A stretch of DNA of 64,000 bases from CAJXYS01 sp913063035 (GTDB lineage: Bacteria > Pseudomonadota > Alphaproteobacteria > Rhodobacterales > Rhodobacteraceae): assembly GCF_050586465.1 (NCBI RefSeq), contig NZ_JBOCEG010000001.1:1-64000 (forward strand), in the 5' to 3' direction. Within the stretch, counting starts at the first letter, position 1. Every line of letters starts with the position of its first letter. Both the position numbers and the translations under genes were made by a program. Shown one piece after another: positions 1-8,824 of this stretch. The notes below the pieces were generated by a model. That model worked only from the letters and a program-made list of their open reading frames with translations, was not told the origin of the DNA and searched no databases.

Positions 1-177
1 GCCGAGGACGCGGACCTGATCGTGCTGCTGACGGAATGGAACGAGTTCCGCGCGCTGGACCTGGCGCGGCTGGCCGGCGCGATGCGGACGCCGCGCATGG
101 CGGATCTGCGCAACATCTACAACGCCGACGACGTGGCGGAGGCCGGCTTCGAGGCCTACGCGGCCGTGGGGCGCTGA
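1..177 (+). CDS. UDP-glucose 6-dehydrogenase, C-terminal fragment
   Basis: The window opens inside this gene; 58 codons and the TGA stop are visible. The peptide contains LLTEWNEFR followed about 25 residues later by DLRNIYN. That pairing is characteristic of the C-terminal UDP-binding domain of UDP-glucose/GDP-mannose dehydrogenases, which oxidise UDP-glucose to UDP-glucuronate for capsule, exopolysaccharide or LPS sugars. The NAD-binding domain and catalytic Cys lie upstream, outside the window, so the exact sugar substrate cannot be decided here. Nothing downstream is a polysaccharide gene; the next gene is a small lipoprotein 59 bases away. Confidence 0.85.
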   Translation, partial: AEDADLIVLLTEWNEFRALDLARLAGAMRTPRMADLRNIYNADDVAEAGFEAYAAVGR

Positions 178-236
178 CGGGCGCCGCCACGGCGGGCGTA
201 AAGCTTTCCTTAACCCGTGCAGGGCAGGCTTGGCCC

Positions 237-524
237 ATGCGTGCGCTCGTTTTGTCAGGTCTCGTTCTCGCGGCGTGCAATGCCCCGGCCCCCGACGGGC
301 TGGGAACGCCGTCCCGGCTGGTCGAGATCGACGGCAGCCGCTTTCGCGTCTCGCAGCAGGATGGTGTCGCGACGGCGATCCGCACCGACGTCGATTTCCG
401 ACCCACCGTCGCCAAGCTTCGTCCGCGTGCGGCCCGCGCGATGGAAGAGGCGAGCGGATGTGCCGTTGTTGCGGGGTCGCTCGAGGGGGACGCGGCGCTG
501 ATGCGTGCGCGTCTCCTGTGTTGA
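237..524 (+). CDS. small predicted lipoprotein of unknown function
   Basis: A 95-residue protein with a short hydrophobic N-terminus ending in LAAC (Cys about residue 15), a good lipobox, so it is probably an exported lipoprotein. The rest is about 80 residues without a domain I recognise. It contains 'VEIDGSRFRV' and a late Cys pair, and resembles small roseobacter lipoproteins of unknown role. The ATG at 237 is chosen because it places the signal peptide at the N-terminus; longer in-frame extensions run back into the upstream gene. A TAAA-N7-TTAAC sequence at 199-214 is close to, but not a full match for, a CtrA site. It ends 4 bases before the convergent acetyltransferase gene. Confidence 0.65.
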   Translation: MRALVLSGLVLAACNAPAPDGLGTPSRLVEIDGSRFRVSQQDGVATAIRTDVDFRPTVAKLRPRAARAMEEASGCAVVAGSLEGDAALMRARLLC

Positions 525-528
525 GGAC

Positions 529-942
529 TCAGCGCAGCGTCTTCTCGAGGCAGGGCGCGCCTTGTGCGCAGGGCAGGTAGCCCAGGCCGCGATAGAGGCC
601 CGAGGCCGGGTCCTTGCCGGAGGCATCCACTATCCGCAGATGCCGCAGATCGAGCCGCAGGGCCTCTGACTCCAGGACGGCCATCATGGCGCGGGCCACC
701 CCGCCGCGGCGCTGCGCGGGCATGACGAAGAGGTGCCGGATCTCACCCAGGGTGCCGCAGTCGACCAGCGCCACGCAGCCCACCGCGATGCCGTCGTCCC
801 GTGCCACGACGAGCCGTGTCTCGGGGCCGCCGAGCGCGCGCGCCCCCGGGGCGGCGGTATCGCCACGCGCCGCCGCCCAGCCTGCCAGCAGGTCGGCGAC
901 GCCCGGCGCATCGGGCTTTTCGATGTCGACGGACAGGGGCAT
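529..942 (-). CDS. GNAT family N-acetyltransferase
   Basis: A 137-residue single-domain acetyltransferase. The acetyl-CoA binding motif A is visible as 'LFVMPAQRRGGVARAMM' (about residues 72-88), preceded by the beta-strand 'GCVALVDCGTLGEIR'. It ends with 'GLYRGLGY', typical of motif B of GNAT enzymes ('aRfYerlGF'). Substrate cannot be inferred; small GNATs of this type acetylate amines or protein N-termini. Start: the ATG at 942 has GAGGAG six bases upstream. A longer reading frame to about 1107 exists but runs into the smc promoter region. The gene is divergent from smc. Confidence 0.8.
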   Translation of the reverse strand: MPLSVDIEKPDAPGVADLLAGWAAARGDTAAPGARALGGPETRLVVARDDGIAVGCVALVDCGTLGEIRHLFVMPAQRRGGVARAMMAVLESEALRLDLRHLRIVDASGKDPASGLYRGLGYLPCAQGAPCLEKTLR

Positions 943-1068
943 GCCGTACTCCTCGTGGAACGCCGGTGGGATGGCCGGTCCCAACTTCGACCCGGAGCGA
1001 CGCCCGGTCAAGCATCTGCTACATCTTGGGGATAACTTTGGACCCAACGCGATATGCAGCGTTAATTG

Positions 1069-1097
1069 TTGACTCGCTCCCCGCTGTCCAGAACACT
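1069..1097 (+). promoter_or_regulatory. candidate sigma-70 promoter for smc
   Basis: TTGACT at 1069-1074 and AACACT at 1092-1097 with a 17-base spacer, about 35 bases before the GTG start of smc and inside an AT-richer patch. The -35 is good and the -10 is weak. This is a pattern match only. Confidence 0.3.
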
Positions 1098-1132
1098 CGG
1101 ACGTCAATCGGAATCAGGGGCAGGCCGTCCGC

Positions 1133-4100
1133 GTGCGCTTCACGAGACTCAGACTCAACGGTTTCAAGAGCTTCGTCGATCCGACCGACCTGGTCATCGC
1201 CGATGGCCTGACCGGCGTGGTGGGTCCGAACGGCTGTGGCAAGTCGAACCTGCTCGAGGCGCTGCGCTGGGTGATGGGCGAGAACCGCCCGACGGCGATG
1301 CGCGGCGGCGGCATGGAAGACGTGATCTTCGCCGGTGCCGCCTCGCGCCCGGCCCGGAACTTCGCCGAGGTGTCCGTCGCCATCGACAATAGCGAGCGCC
1401 TGGCGCCGTCGGGCTTCAACGATGCCGACCATATCGATATCGTGCGTCGCATCACGCGCGACGCCGGCAGCGCCTACAAGGCCAACGGCAAGGACGTGCG
1501 CGCCCGCGACGTTCAGATGCTTTTCGCCGATGCCTCGACCGGCGCGCATTCGCCGGCGCTGGTCCGCCAGGGCCAGATCGCCGAGTTGATCAACGCCAAG
1601 CCCAAGAACCGGCGCCGCATCCTAGAGGAAGCGGCCGGGATCAGCGGGCTTTACCAGCGCCGCCACGAGGCGGAACTGAAACTGCGCGGCGCCGAGACGA
1701 ACCTGGAGCGGGTCGAGGACGTGCTGGAGCAGTTGGCCCAGCAGCTGTCGCAACTGACCCGCCAGGCCAGGCAGGCGGCGCGCTATCGCGAGATCGGCAC
1801 GGCGCTGCGCCAGGCCGAGGGCAAGCTGCTTTACCGTCGCTGGAAGGAAGCCGATGCCGCGCGGGCCGAGGCCCAGGATGCCCTGAAGGAACGCACCGCC
1901 GCCGCCGCCCGGGCGGAGGCGGCCGCGCGCGACGCCGCGAAGGACCGCGAGGCGCGCGATGCGGCGCTCCCGCCGCTGCGCGAGGAGGAGGCGATCGCCG
2001 CGGCGGTGCTTCAACGCTTGCAGGTCGAGCGTGACACCCTCCGCGACCGGGAGGAGCGCGCCCGCCAGACCATCGAGACCCTGACCGCACGGATCGAGCA
2101 GCTGGGTCGCGACATCGAGCGCGAGACGGTCCTGAACCGCGATGCCGGCGAGACGATCGAGCGGCTGGAATGGGAACAGGCGCAGCTTGAAAAGGCGGGC
2201 GAGGGCCATGCCGAGGCGCTGGAGGCCGCCGTGGAGGAAGCCCGCGCCGCGGCGCAGGTGCTGCAGGATCGCGAGGCCGATCTCGACCAGATGACCGAGG
2301 ATGTCGGCCGGCTCTCGGCGCGTCACCAGTCGGCCCACCGGGCGCTGGACGACGCGCGCACGACGCTTTCCCGGAACGAGGCCGAGTCCGAGAAAGCCCG
2401 CGCCGCGGTGGCCGAGGCGGAGTCGGCCCTGGCAAAGGCCGCCGAAGATTACCGCGCGGCCGAACAGGACCAGGCCGAGGCGGCCCGCGCGGCCGAGGAG
2501 GCCGAGGCCGCGCTTGTCGCCGCCGACGACGCCCGCGGCGCGGCACAGGCCAGGGAGGCCGAGGCCCGCGCGGAACGCTCCGAGGCCGAGGGCGAGGCCA
2601 GCGCGTTGCGGGCCGAGGTCGCGGCGCTGGCCAAGCTGGTCGAGCGCGAGACCGCCGAGCGTGACACGGTGCTCGACCGGGTGCGGGTGGAGCCGGGCTA
2701 CGAGGCGGCGCTGGGCGCGGCGCTGGCCGACGACCTGCGCGCGCCCGAGGTGGACGATCCCGCGGCCTCGGGCTGGGGGCTGCTGCCGGGATATCCGAAG
2801 CCGCAATCCCTGCCCGAGGGCGTGCGCGCGCTGACGAACTACGTCACGGTGCCGGAGGTGCTGGCCCGGCGCATGTCGCAGGTCGGGCTGGTGGACCGCG
2901 CCGAGGGCGGGCGGCTGCAGGCCGGGCTGCGGCCCGGCCAGAGACTGGTCAGCGTCGAGGGTGATCTCTGGCGCTGGGACGGGTTCCGCACCGCGGCCGA
3001 GGATGCGCCCTCGGCGGCGGCGCTGCGGTTGCAGCAGCTCAACCGGCTCGTCCAGCTGAAGCGCGACCTGGAGGATGCCAACGCCCGGGCCGACGGTGCG
3101 CAGCGGGCCCATGCGGTGCTGGCCGAGCAGCTGCAGGAGCTGACCCGCGCCGACCAGGACGCCCGTGCCGCCCGGCGCGCCGCCGATCAGGCGGTCACCG
3201 AGGCCAACCGCAGGCTGTCCCGGGCCGAGGCCGACCACAGCATCGCCAGCGGCAAGCTCGACAGCCAGAAGCTGGCCGTCGCGCGTTACGACGACGAGGC
3301 CGCCGGCGCGCGCGCCCGCGTCAAGGAAGCCGACGGCGCGGTCGCGGCGCTCGAGGATCTCGCCGCTGCGAAGGCCAGGGTCGAGGATCTGCGGATGACG
3401 GTCGAGGCCGCGCGCATGACCATGATGACCAAGCGATCGGCCCATGACGAGTTGCGCCGCGAAGGCGAGGCGCGCACCAAGCGGTCGCAGGAGATCGTGA
3501 AGGAGATCAGCGGCTGGCGTCACCGGCTGGAAACCGCCGGCAAGCGGATCGGGGAACTCGAAGAGCGCAAGGCGGCCAGCGAGGCGGAACTGGCCGAGGC
3601 GACCGCCGCCCCCGAGGAAATCGCCGCCAAGCGCGCCGAGCTTTCCGGCGAGATCGACAAGGCCGGGGCGCGGCGTGCCGAGGCGGCCGACGCGCTGTCG
3701 ACCGCCGAGTCGGCGCTGCGCAAGGCCGAGCAGGCCGAGCGGGACGCAGAGCGCGCGGCATCCGAGGCGCGCGAGGCCCGTGCCCGGACGGAGGCCACGG
3801 CCGAGGCCGCGGCAGAGTCGGTCGCCGCCGCCGCGCACCGGATCGAAGAAGAGCTGGAGACCACGCCCGCCGCCCTGCTCGAGACGCTCGACACCGACCC
3901 CGAGAGGATGCCCGACGCCGAGACCATCGAGGCCGAGGTCAACCGCCTGAAGCGCCAGCGCGATGCGCTGGGCGCCGTCAACCTCCGCGCCGAAGAGGAC
4001 GCCCGCGAGGTCGAGCAGGAGCACGACACGCTTGCGACCGAGAAGCGCGACCTCGAAGAGGCGATCGCGAAGCTGCGGTCGGGGATCAACAGCCTCAACC

Positions 4101-4588
4101 GGGAGGGGCGCGAGCGGCTTCTGACCGCCTTCGAGGAGGTGAATGCGAACTTCTCCGCGCTGTTTACCCATCTCTTCGGCGGGGGCGAGGCCAAGCTGGT
4201 GCTGGTTGAATCCGACGATCCGCTGGAAGCGGGGCTCGAGATCATGTGCCAGCCGCCGGGCAAGAAGCTCTCGACGCTCTCGCTGCTGTCGGGCGGTGAA
4301 CAGACGCTGACCGCGCTGGCGCTGATCTTCGCCGTCTTCCTGGCGAACCCGGCCCCGATCTGCGTGCTGGACGAGGTCGACGCGCCCCTGGACGACTCGA
4401 ACGTGACGCGGTTCTGCGACCTTCTGGACGAGATGACCCGGCGCACCGAGACGCGGTTCCTGATCATCACCCATCATGCCATCACCATGAGCCGGATGGA
4501 TCGGCTCTTCGGCGTGACCATGGCCGAGCAGGGTGTCAGCCAGCTGGTCAGCGTGGACCTGAAGAAGGCCGAGCAGATGGTTGCCTGA
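1133..4588 (+). CDS. smc: chromosome segregation protein SMC
   Basis: A 1151-residue SMC ATPase, the usual bacterial length. It folds into an antiparallel coiled coil that brings N- and C-terminal halves together as an ABC-type ATPase head, and with ScpA/ScpB compacts and aligns the chromosome. Visible parts are: Walker A GPNGCGKSN (residues 31-39); two long Ala/Glu/Arg-rich coiled coils (about 170-480 and 660-1000); a hinge between them with 'GYEAALGAAL' and 'GLLPGYP'; the ABC signature LLSGGEQ (about 1050); and Walker B 'CVLDEVDAPLDD' (about 1078). The start is GTG at 1133, giving the standard SMC N-terminus MRFTRLRLNGFKSF. ScpA/B are not in the window. Confidence 0.97.
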   Translation: MRFTRLRLNGFKSFVDPTDLVIADGLTGVVGPNGCGKSNLLEALRWVMGENRPTAMRGGGMEDVIFAGAASRPARNFAEVSVAIDNSERLAPSGFNDADHIDIVRRITRDAGSAYKANGKDVRARDVQMLFADASTGAHSPALVRQGQIAELINAKPKNRRRILEEAAGISGLYQRRHEAELKLRGAETNLERVEDVLEQLAQQLSQLTRQARQAARYREIGTALRQAEGKLLYRRWKEADAARAEAQDALKERTAAAARAEAAARDAAKDREARDAALPPLREEEAIAAAVLQRLQVERDTLRDREERARQTIETLTARIEQLGRDIERETVLNRDAGETIERLEWEQAQLEKAGEGHAEALEAAVEEARAAAQVLQDREADLDQMTEDVGRLSARHQSAHRALDDARTTLSRNEAESEKARAAVAEAESALAKAAEDYRAAEQDQAEAARAAEEAEAALVAADDARGAAQAREAEARAERSEAEGEASALRAEVAALAKLVERETAERDTVLDRVRVEPGYEAALGAALADDLRAPEVDDPAASGWGLLPGYPKPQSLPEGVRALTNYVTVPEVLARRMSQVGLVDRAEGGRLQAGLRPGQRLVSVEGDLWRWDGFRTAAEDAPSAAALRLQQLNRLVQLKRDLEDANARADGAQRAHAVLAEQLQELTRADQDARAARRAADQAVTEANRRLSRAEADHSIASGKLDSQKLAVARYDDEAAGARARVKEADGAVAALEDLAAAKARVEDLRMTVEAARMTMMTKRSAHDELRREGEARTKRSQEIVKEISGWRHRLETAGKRIGELEERKAASEAELAEATAAPEEIAAKRAELSGEIDKAGARRAEAADALSTAESALRKAEQAERDAERAASEAREARARTEATAEAAAESVAAAAHRIEEELETTPAALLETLDTDPERMPDAETIEAEVNRLKRQRDALGAVNLRAEEDAREVEQEHDTLATEKRDLEEAIAKLRSGINSLNREGRERLLTAFEEVNANFSALFTHLFGGGEAKLVLVESDDPLEAGLEIMCQPPGKKLSTLSLLSGGEQTLTALALIFAVFLANPAPICVLDEVDAPLDDSNVTRFCDLLDEMTRRTETRFLIITHHAITMSRMDRLFGVTMAEQGVSQLVSVDLKKAEQMVA

Positions 4589-4626
4589 GGCCGGTCGGGC
4601 GGCTACGGGCGCGGCGCCCTGCGGTG

Positions 4627-4643
4627 TTAAGGCGATTTTAAAC
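4627..4643 (+). promoter_or_regulatory. CtrA-like site TTAA-N7-TTAA
   Basis: TTAA at 4627-4630, seven bases, then TTAA at 4638-4641 followed by AC, within a local AT-rich island between smc and the Hint-domain gene. The alphaproteobacterial cell-cycle regulator CtrA recognises TTAA-N7-TTAA(C). The site lies about 55 bases before the ATG at 4696, so it could overlap a promoter. Binding is inferred from the match alone. Confidence 0.45.
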
Positions 4644-4695
4644 CGAAATCGCGCAATCTGTCCTCTTGTTGGCCCCGCCGGGAAGAGCAAGTGGC

Positions 4696-5904
4696 ATGCC
4701 GATTCACACGCTGACGATGCATGGGCTCGATTGTTTCACGCCCGCGCATGCCTCAACCTCTCTTGCAGAATTCGGAGAGGACGGTACGTCTTCCTTCCTG
4801 GATGTCGGCGACCGTTTCTCGTTCAACGCCGCGACGGGTCACGTCTATTCCGTCAGGTACGAAGAAGAGGGCGCGAGCCCGGAATTTCTCAACGAAGGCG
4901 GGCCTCAAGTCCTCCTCGACGACGTCACGTTGCTGTCGCCCTATGCGCCGCGCACCTCCAACAACCCGACGCTGGAGACACCCGGCCCCGGGGGGCTGAC
5001 GTTTCCGGCCGGAAGCCGGATCGGCGCGCTCCATCAGGCGACATTCGATGGCAGCGACGGCGAGAGCTACACCCTTGCAGGCATTTCCCTCGACACTGAT
5101 GACAAGTCCCCTTTGCACCCGTCCCTGGAAACAACCCATGTTGTTTACTGGATCGGGGCCACGCCGCCGGACGGCACCACCCTTACCGTCAGCGGGACCG
5201 CGAATGGCGGCAGCGTTCCGGTCTGTTTCACGTCGGGCACCCAAATCCACACGCCGCACGGGCCTGTCGCGATCGAGTCTCTCCGCGTGGGCGACCAGGT
5301 CACGACCCTTGCCGGGGCCGCCCGGCCGGTTCGCTGGCTCGGTGCCTGGCAGTGTTCCGGGGCGGAGATGGCGCGCATCCCGGGGGCCGTGCCGATCCGT
5401 ATCGCCGCGGGGGCCCTGGGAAACGGGTATCCGGCCGCGCCGATCCTGGTGTCGCGCCAGCACCGGGTCATGGTGTCTTCCCCGATCGCGCGCCGCATGT
5501 TCGGGGCTGAAAGATGCCTTGTTCCCGCGCTCGCCTTCCTGGACGTGCCCGGCGTTGCGCCGGTTTTCAGGGCCGACGAGGTCCGGTTTCACCACGTCTT
5601 GCTGGACAGGCACAGCGTGGTTTTCGCCAATGGGCTGCCCAGCGAAAGCCTCTGGCCGGGGCCGCATGCGCTGCGGGCGCTGTCCTGTCGGAACAGGGCC
5701 GAGATCTTCGCCCTGGGCGGCCACGTCCTGGCCGCGCATCGTGCCGCGGGTCCGGCTTTCAGGATGCCGTCCAACCAGCACTGCCGGGGCCTTGTGCGGC
5801 GCCATGTGAAGAATGGTCGGCCCTTCCTTCCGGAAGGGCTCTGCCCCGCTGCGCCTGCCCGCCTGGCCAGGCGCGCGCGGGCCGCCTGCTCAGCGCAAGC
5901 GTGA
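4696..5904 (+). CDS. Hint-domain (Hedgehog/intein-type) protein
   Basis: A 402-residue protein. Residues about 1-175 are an acidic, beta-rich region without a signal peptide. Residues about 178-320 form a Hint domain: the opening block is 'VCFTSGTQIHTPHG' followed by 'VAIESLRVGDQVTT', and a later block has 'SRQHRVMVSS'. This is the pattern of the roseobacter 'Hint domain-containing protein' family, in which the Cys would be the self-splicing or cleavage nucleophile. Such proteins are often exported by type I secretion, but no RTX repeats are visible. Start: ATG at 4696 with GGAAGAG nearby. The last 15 bases overlap the convergent transglycosylase gene. Function beyond the domain is unknown. 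Confidence 0.8.
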   Translation: MPIHTLTMHGLDCFTPAHASTSLAEFGEDGTSSFLDVGDRFSFNAATGHVYSVRYEEEGASPEFLNEGGPQVLLDDVTLLSPYAPRTSNNPTLETPGPGGLTFPAGSRIGALHQATFDGSDGESYTLAGISLDTDDKSPLHPSLETTHVVYWIGATPPDGTTLTVSGTANGGSVPVCFTSGTQIHTPHGPVAIESLRVGDQVTTLAGAARPVRWLGAWQCSGAEMARIPGAVPIRIAAGALGNGYPAAPILVSRQHRVMVSSPIARRMFGAERCLVPALAFLDVPGVAPVFRADEVRFHHVLLDRHSVVFANGLPSESLWPGPHALRALSCRNRAEIFALGGHVLAAHRAAGPAFRMPSNQHCRGLVRRHVKNGRPFLPEGLCPAAPARLARRARAACSAQA

Positions 5905-7071
5905 CAGGAGCGCCCGCGTCGGCCAGGCATCGGCCGGCAGGCCGAGGCGACGCTGTTCGGCCTGCACCGCGGCGCGGGTCTTGGCGCCGAGGATGCCGTC
6001 CACGCCGCCGACGTCATGGCCGCGCGCCTTCAGCAGGCGCTGAAGGGTTTCCATCTCGGCGCCGCCCAGACCCGGATCGGGCGTGCCGGCGTTATAGACC
6101 GGCGCGCCCGAGAGGCGGGTTGCGAAGTAGGCCGCGGTGGTGACGTAGACGAAGCTCTGGTTCCATTCGAAATAGACCCGGAAGTTCGGATAGGCGAGGA
6201 AGGCCGGCCCCTTGCGCCCCTGCGGCAGGACAAGCGAGGCGCGCATGTCGCCGGGCGGCAGGTCGCCGGTCCGCGCCCGAACGCCCATCCGCTGCCAGTC
6301 CGACACGCGGAAGTCCTGGTCGATCCCGGTTTTCAGCCAGTCGAGGTCCTGCGGGACCTTCACTTCCTGCAGCCAGGGCTCGTTCGGCCGCCAGCCGAGC
6401 GCGCGCAGCATGTTGGCGCCGCTCAGCAGCGCGTCGGCCGGGCTGCTCTTGAGCCGCACTTGCCCGTCGCCGTCCCCGTCGACGCCCAGCGTCAGGATGT
6501 CCTCGGGCAGCATCTGCACCATGCCGATCTCGCCCGCCCATGCGCCGGTGGTGGTGCGCGGGTCGAAGTCGCCGGTCTCGAAGAGTTCGAGCGCGGCAAA
6601 GACCTGCGGGCGGAACAGCTCCGGGCGGCGGCAGTCATGGGCCAGGGTCACCAGCGAATTCAGCGTGTTGAAATCGCCCTGCACGGCGCCGTAATCGGTT
6701 TCCAGCGCCCAGAAGGCCAGGAGCACGCCGGGCGGCACGCCGTAGCGCTGCTGTGCCGCGCGGAAGATGTCGTCGTAGCGCGCGCGGTTCTCGCGGCCCT
6801 TGTTCAGCCGGTACTGGCTGATGACCCGGCGCGAGAAATCGATGAAGGACATCTTGAAAATGCCCTGCGCGCGGTCGGCGCGGATGGTCGCGGGATCGCG
6901 CCGGACATCGGCGAAGAACCGGTCCACCGTTGCACGATCATGGCCGCGGCGCTGCGCCTCGGTCTTGAGATCGGCGACGAAACCGCCGAAATCGCCCCCG
7001 CAGGGCACGCTGGCCGCCGCAGGAGCCGCAAGCGCCAGGAGCCCGGCGGCGAAGAGTGAGAGAATGCGCAT
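5890..7071 (-). CDS. lytic murein transglycosylase (MltB/SLT_2 family) with peptidoglycan-binding domain
   Basis: A 393-residue periplasmic enzyme. It has a signal peptide (residues 1-20, 'AAPAAAS' cleavage region), an SLT_2 catalytic domain (about 25-310) and a C-terminal peptidoglycan-binding domain ('GVDGILGAKTRAAVQAEQ', about 330-390). The catalytic Glu should be in 'FWALETDYG', the family motif; 'GEIGMVQMLPEDIL' is the second conserved block. These enzymes cleave the MurNAc-GlcNAc bond and leave a 1,6-anhydro end, opening peptidoglycan for growth or assembly of envelope machines. The same architecture recurs at 32143-33480. The gene stands alone, downstream of serA on the same strand. 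Confidence 0.92.
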   Translation of the reverse strand: MRILSLFAAGLLALAAPAAASVPCGGDFGGFVADLKTEAQRRGHDRATVDRFFADVRRDPATIRADRAQGIFKMSFIDFSRRVISQYRLNKGRENRARYDDIFRAAQQRYGVPPGVLLAFWALETDYGAVQGDFNTLNSLVTLAHDCRRPELFRPQVFAALELFETGDFDPRTTTGAWAGEIGMVQMLPEDILTLGVDGDGDGQVRLKSSPADALLSGANMLRALGWRPNEPWLQEVKVPQDLDWLKTGIDQDFRVSDWQRMGVRARTGDLPPGDMRASLVLPQGRKGPAFLAYPNFRVYFEWNQSFVYVTTAAYFATRLSGAPVYNAGTPDPGLGGAEMETLQRLLKARGHDVGGVDGILGAKTRAAVQAEQRRLGLPADAWPTRALLSRLR

Positions 7072-7173
7072 GAATGAAAGCCCTTGGGTAAACCTGTCGG
7101 CAGCTTAGCAAGGCCGCGGATTCGGGCAACCCGTGGGCGGGCACGCCGCGCCGGGGCGGCGCGCCCCGTCTCG

Positions 7174-8769
7174 TCAGGCCACGTCGAATTCGAGCGGGCG
7201 CACCTGCCGGAAAAGCCCGGTGTCCTTCAGCGCGTCCAGCACCGGCGCCGGCGGCTGCTCGTCCAGGTAGAGAAGCGCGATGGCGTCCCGGCCGCGATCC
7301 GACCGGCCGAGGGTGAAGTTGGCGATGTTCACGCCCCCCTCGCCGAGCGTCCGGCCCAGCGTCCCGATGATGCCCGGCACGTCCTCGTTCGTGGTGTAGA
7401 GCATGTGCTGGCCGATCTCGGCGTCGATGGTGATGCCCTTGATCTGGATGAAGCGCGGCTTGCCGTCGCTGAAGACCGTGCCGGCGATGGATCGCTCGCG
7501 GCTGTCGGTCACGACGGTCAGCTTCACATAGGCGTCGAAGACGCCGGATTTCTCCTGCGTGGTGGTGGAGATGTTGATGCCACGCTCCTTCGCGACCAGG
7601 GGCGCCGAGACCATGTTGAGGTCCGGGTTGGTCGGCTGCATCAGCCCGGCCACCGCCGCCGCGTTCAGCGCGGCGGTGTTCATCTCGGCCACCCCGCCGT
7701 TATAGAGGATGTTGATTGCCTTGATCGGCTCGTCGGTCATCTGGCCGACGAAGCTGCCGAGATGCTCTGCCAGCTTGACCCAGGGCGTCAGGATCGGGGC
7801 CTCCTCGGCGGTGATCGAGGGCATGTTGATCGCGTTCGACACCGCGCCGTGCAGAAGGTAGTCGGACATCTGCTCGGCCACCTGGATCGCGACGTTCTCC
7901 TGTGCCTCGGTGGTTGCCGCGCCCAGATGCGGGGTCACCACGACCCCGGGCAGGTTGAAGAGCGGGCTGTCGGTTGCGGGCTCGACCTCGAAGACGTCGA
8001 AGCCCGCGCCCGCGACGTGGCCCGACTGGATGGCCTCGGCGAGAGCCGCCTCGTCCACCAGCCCGCCGCGGGCGCAGTTGATGATGCGCACGCCGGTCTT
8101 GGTCTTGGCGATCGCATCCTTGTCCAGAATGTTGCGGGTCTTGTCGGTCAGCGGCACGTGGAGCGTGATGAAGTCCGCCCGGCCGAGGAGCTGGTCGAGC
8201 TCCACCTTCTCGACGCCCATCTTCTGCGCGCGCTCCTCGCTCAGGAACGGGTCGTAGGCGAGGACCTTCATCTTCAGCCCGTGCGCCCTGTCGCAGACGA
8301 TCGAGCCGATATTGCCGGCGCCGATCACGCCGAGCGTCTTGCCGGTGACCTCGGTGCCCATGAAGCGCGACTTTTCCCACTTCCCGGCATGGGTGGAGGC
8401 GTTGGCCTCAGGGATCTGGCGCGCGACGGCCATGATCATCGCGATGGCATGCTCGGCCGTGGTGATCGAGTTGCCGAAAGGCGTGTTCATCACGATCACC
8501 CCTCTCTTGGAGGCGGCCGGGATATCGACATTGTCGACGCCGATGCCGGCGCGGCCGACGACCTTCAGCTTCTCGGCCTTGCCAAGCAGCTTTTCGGTGA
8601 CCTTGGTGGCCGACCGGATCGCCAGGCCGTCATACTGGTCGATGACTTCGGCAAGCCTCTCCTTGTCCTTGCCGAGGCCCGGTTCGAAATCGACCTCGAT
8701 CCCGTGGTCGCGGAAGATCTGGACGGCGGTTTCCGACAGCTTGTCGGACACGAGTACCCTGGGTGCCAT
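7174..8769 (-). CDS. serA: D-3-phosphoglycerate dehydrogenase
   Basis: A 531-residue type-I enzyme, the long form with an intervening domain and an ACT domain. It oxidises 3-phosphoglycerate to 3-phosphohydroxypyruvate, the first step of serine synthesis, and is usually inhibited by serine. Visible features: 'GRAGIGVDNVD' (about 75-85), the NAD-binding GxGxxG 'GVIGAGNIG' (about 147-155), and the catalytic trio: Arg in 'NCARGGLVDE', Glu in 'FDVFEVEP' and His in 'TPHLGAAT'. The C-terminal ACT domain (about 456-531) has 'DVPGIIGTLGRTLGE'. It follows serC by 55 bases on the same strand, forming a serC-serA operon, with serB divergent. Confidence 0.97.
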   Translation of the reverse strand: MAPRVLVSDKLSETAVQIFRDHGIEVDFEPGLGKDKERLAEVIDQYDGLAIRSATKVTEKLLGKAEKLKVVGRAGIGVDNVDIPAASKRGVIVMNTPFGNSITTAEHAIAMIMAVARQIPEANASTHAGKWEKSRFMGTEVTGKTLGVIGAGNIGSIVCDRAHGLKMKVLAYDPFLSEERAQKMGVEKVELDQLLGRADFITLHVPLTDKTRNILDKDAIAKTKTGVRIINCARGGLVDEAALAEAIQSGHVAGAGFDVFEVEPATDSPLFNLPGVVVTPHLGAATTEAQENVAIQVAEQMSDYLLHGAVSNAINMPSITAEEAPILTPWVKLAEHLGSFVGQMTDEPIKAINILYNGGVAEMNTAALNAAAVAGLMQPTNPDLNMVSAPLVAKERGINISTTTQEKSGVFDAYVKLTVVTDSRERSIAGTVFSDGKPRFIQIKGITIDAEIGQHMLYTTNEDVPGIIGTLGRTLGEGGVNIANFTLGRSDRGRDAIALLYLDEQPPAPVLDALKDTGLFRQVRPLEFDVA

Positions 8770-8824
8770 GCTCTGGGCTCCTTGTCAGAAGTTATTCGAT
8801 TGTCGCTGGGGGGCAGCGGCCCGG

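Noticed and set aside
1622..4690. A 1022-residue minus-strand open frame opposite smc
   Set aside because: It is a shadow of the smc coding frame in high-GC DNA: very rich in Arg, Gly and Leu, with no domain, and smc is certain.
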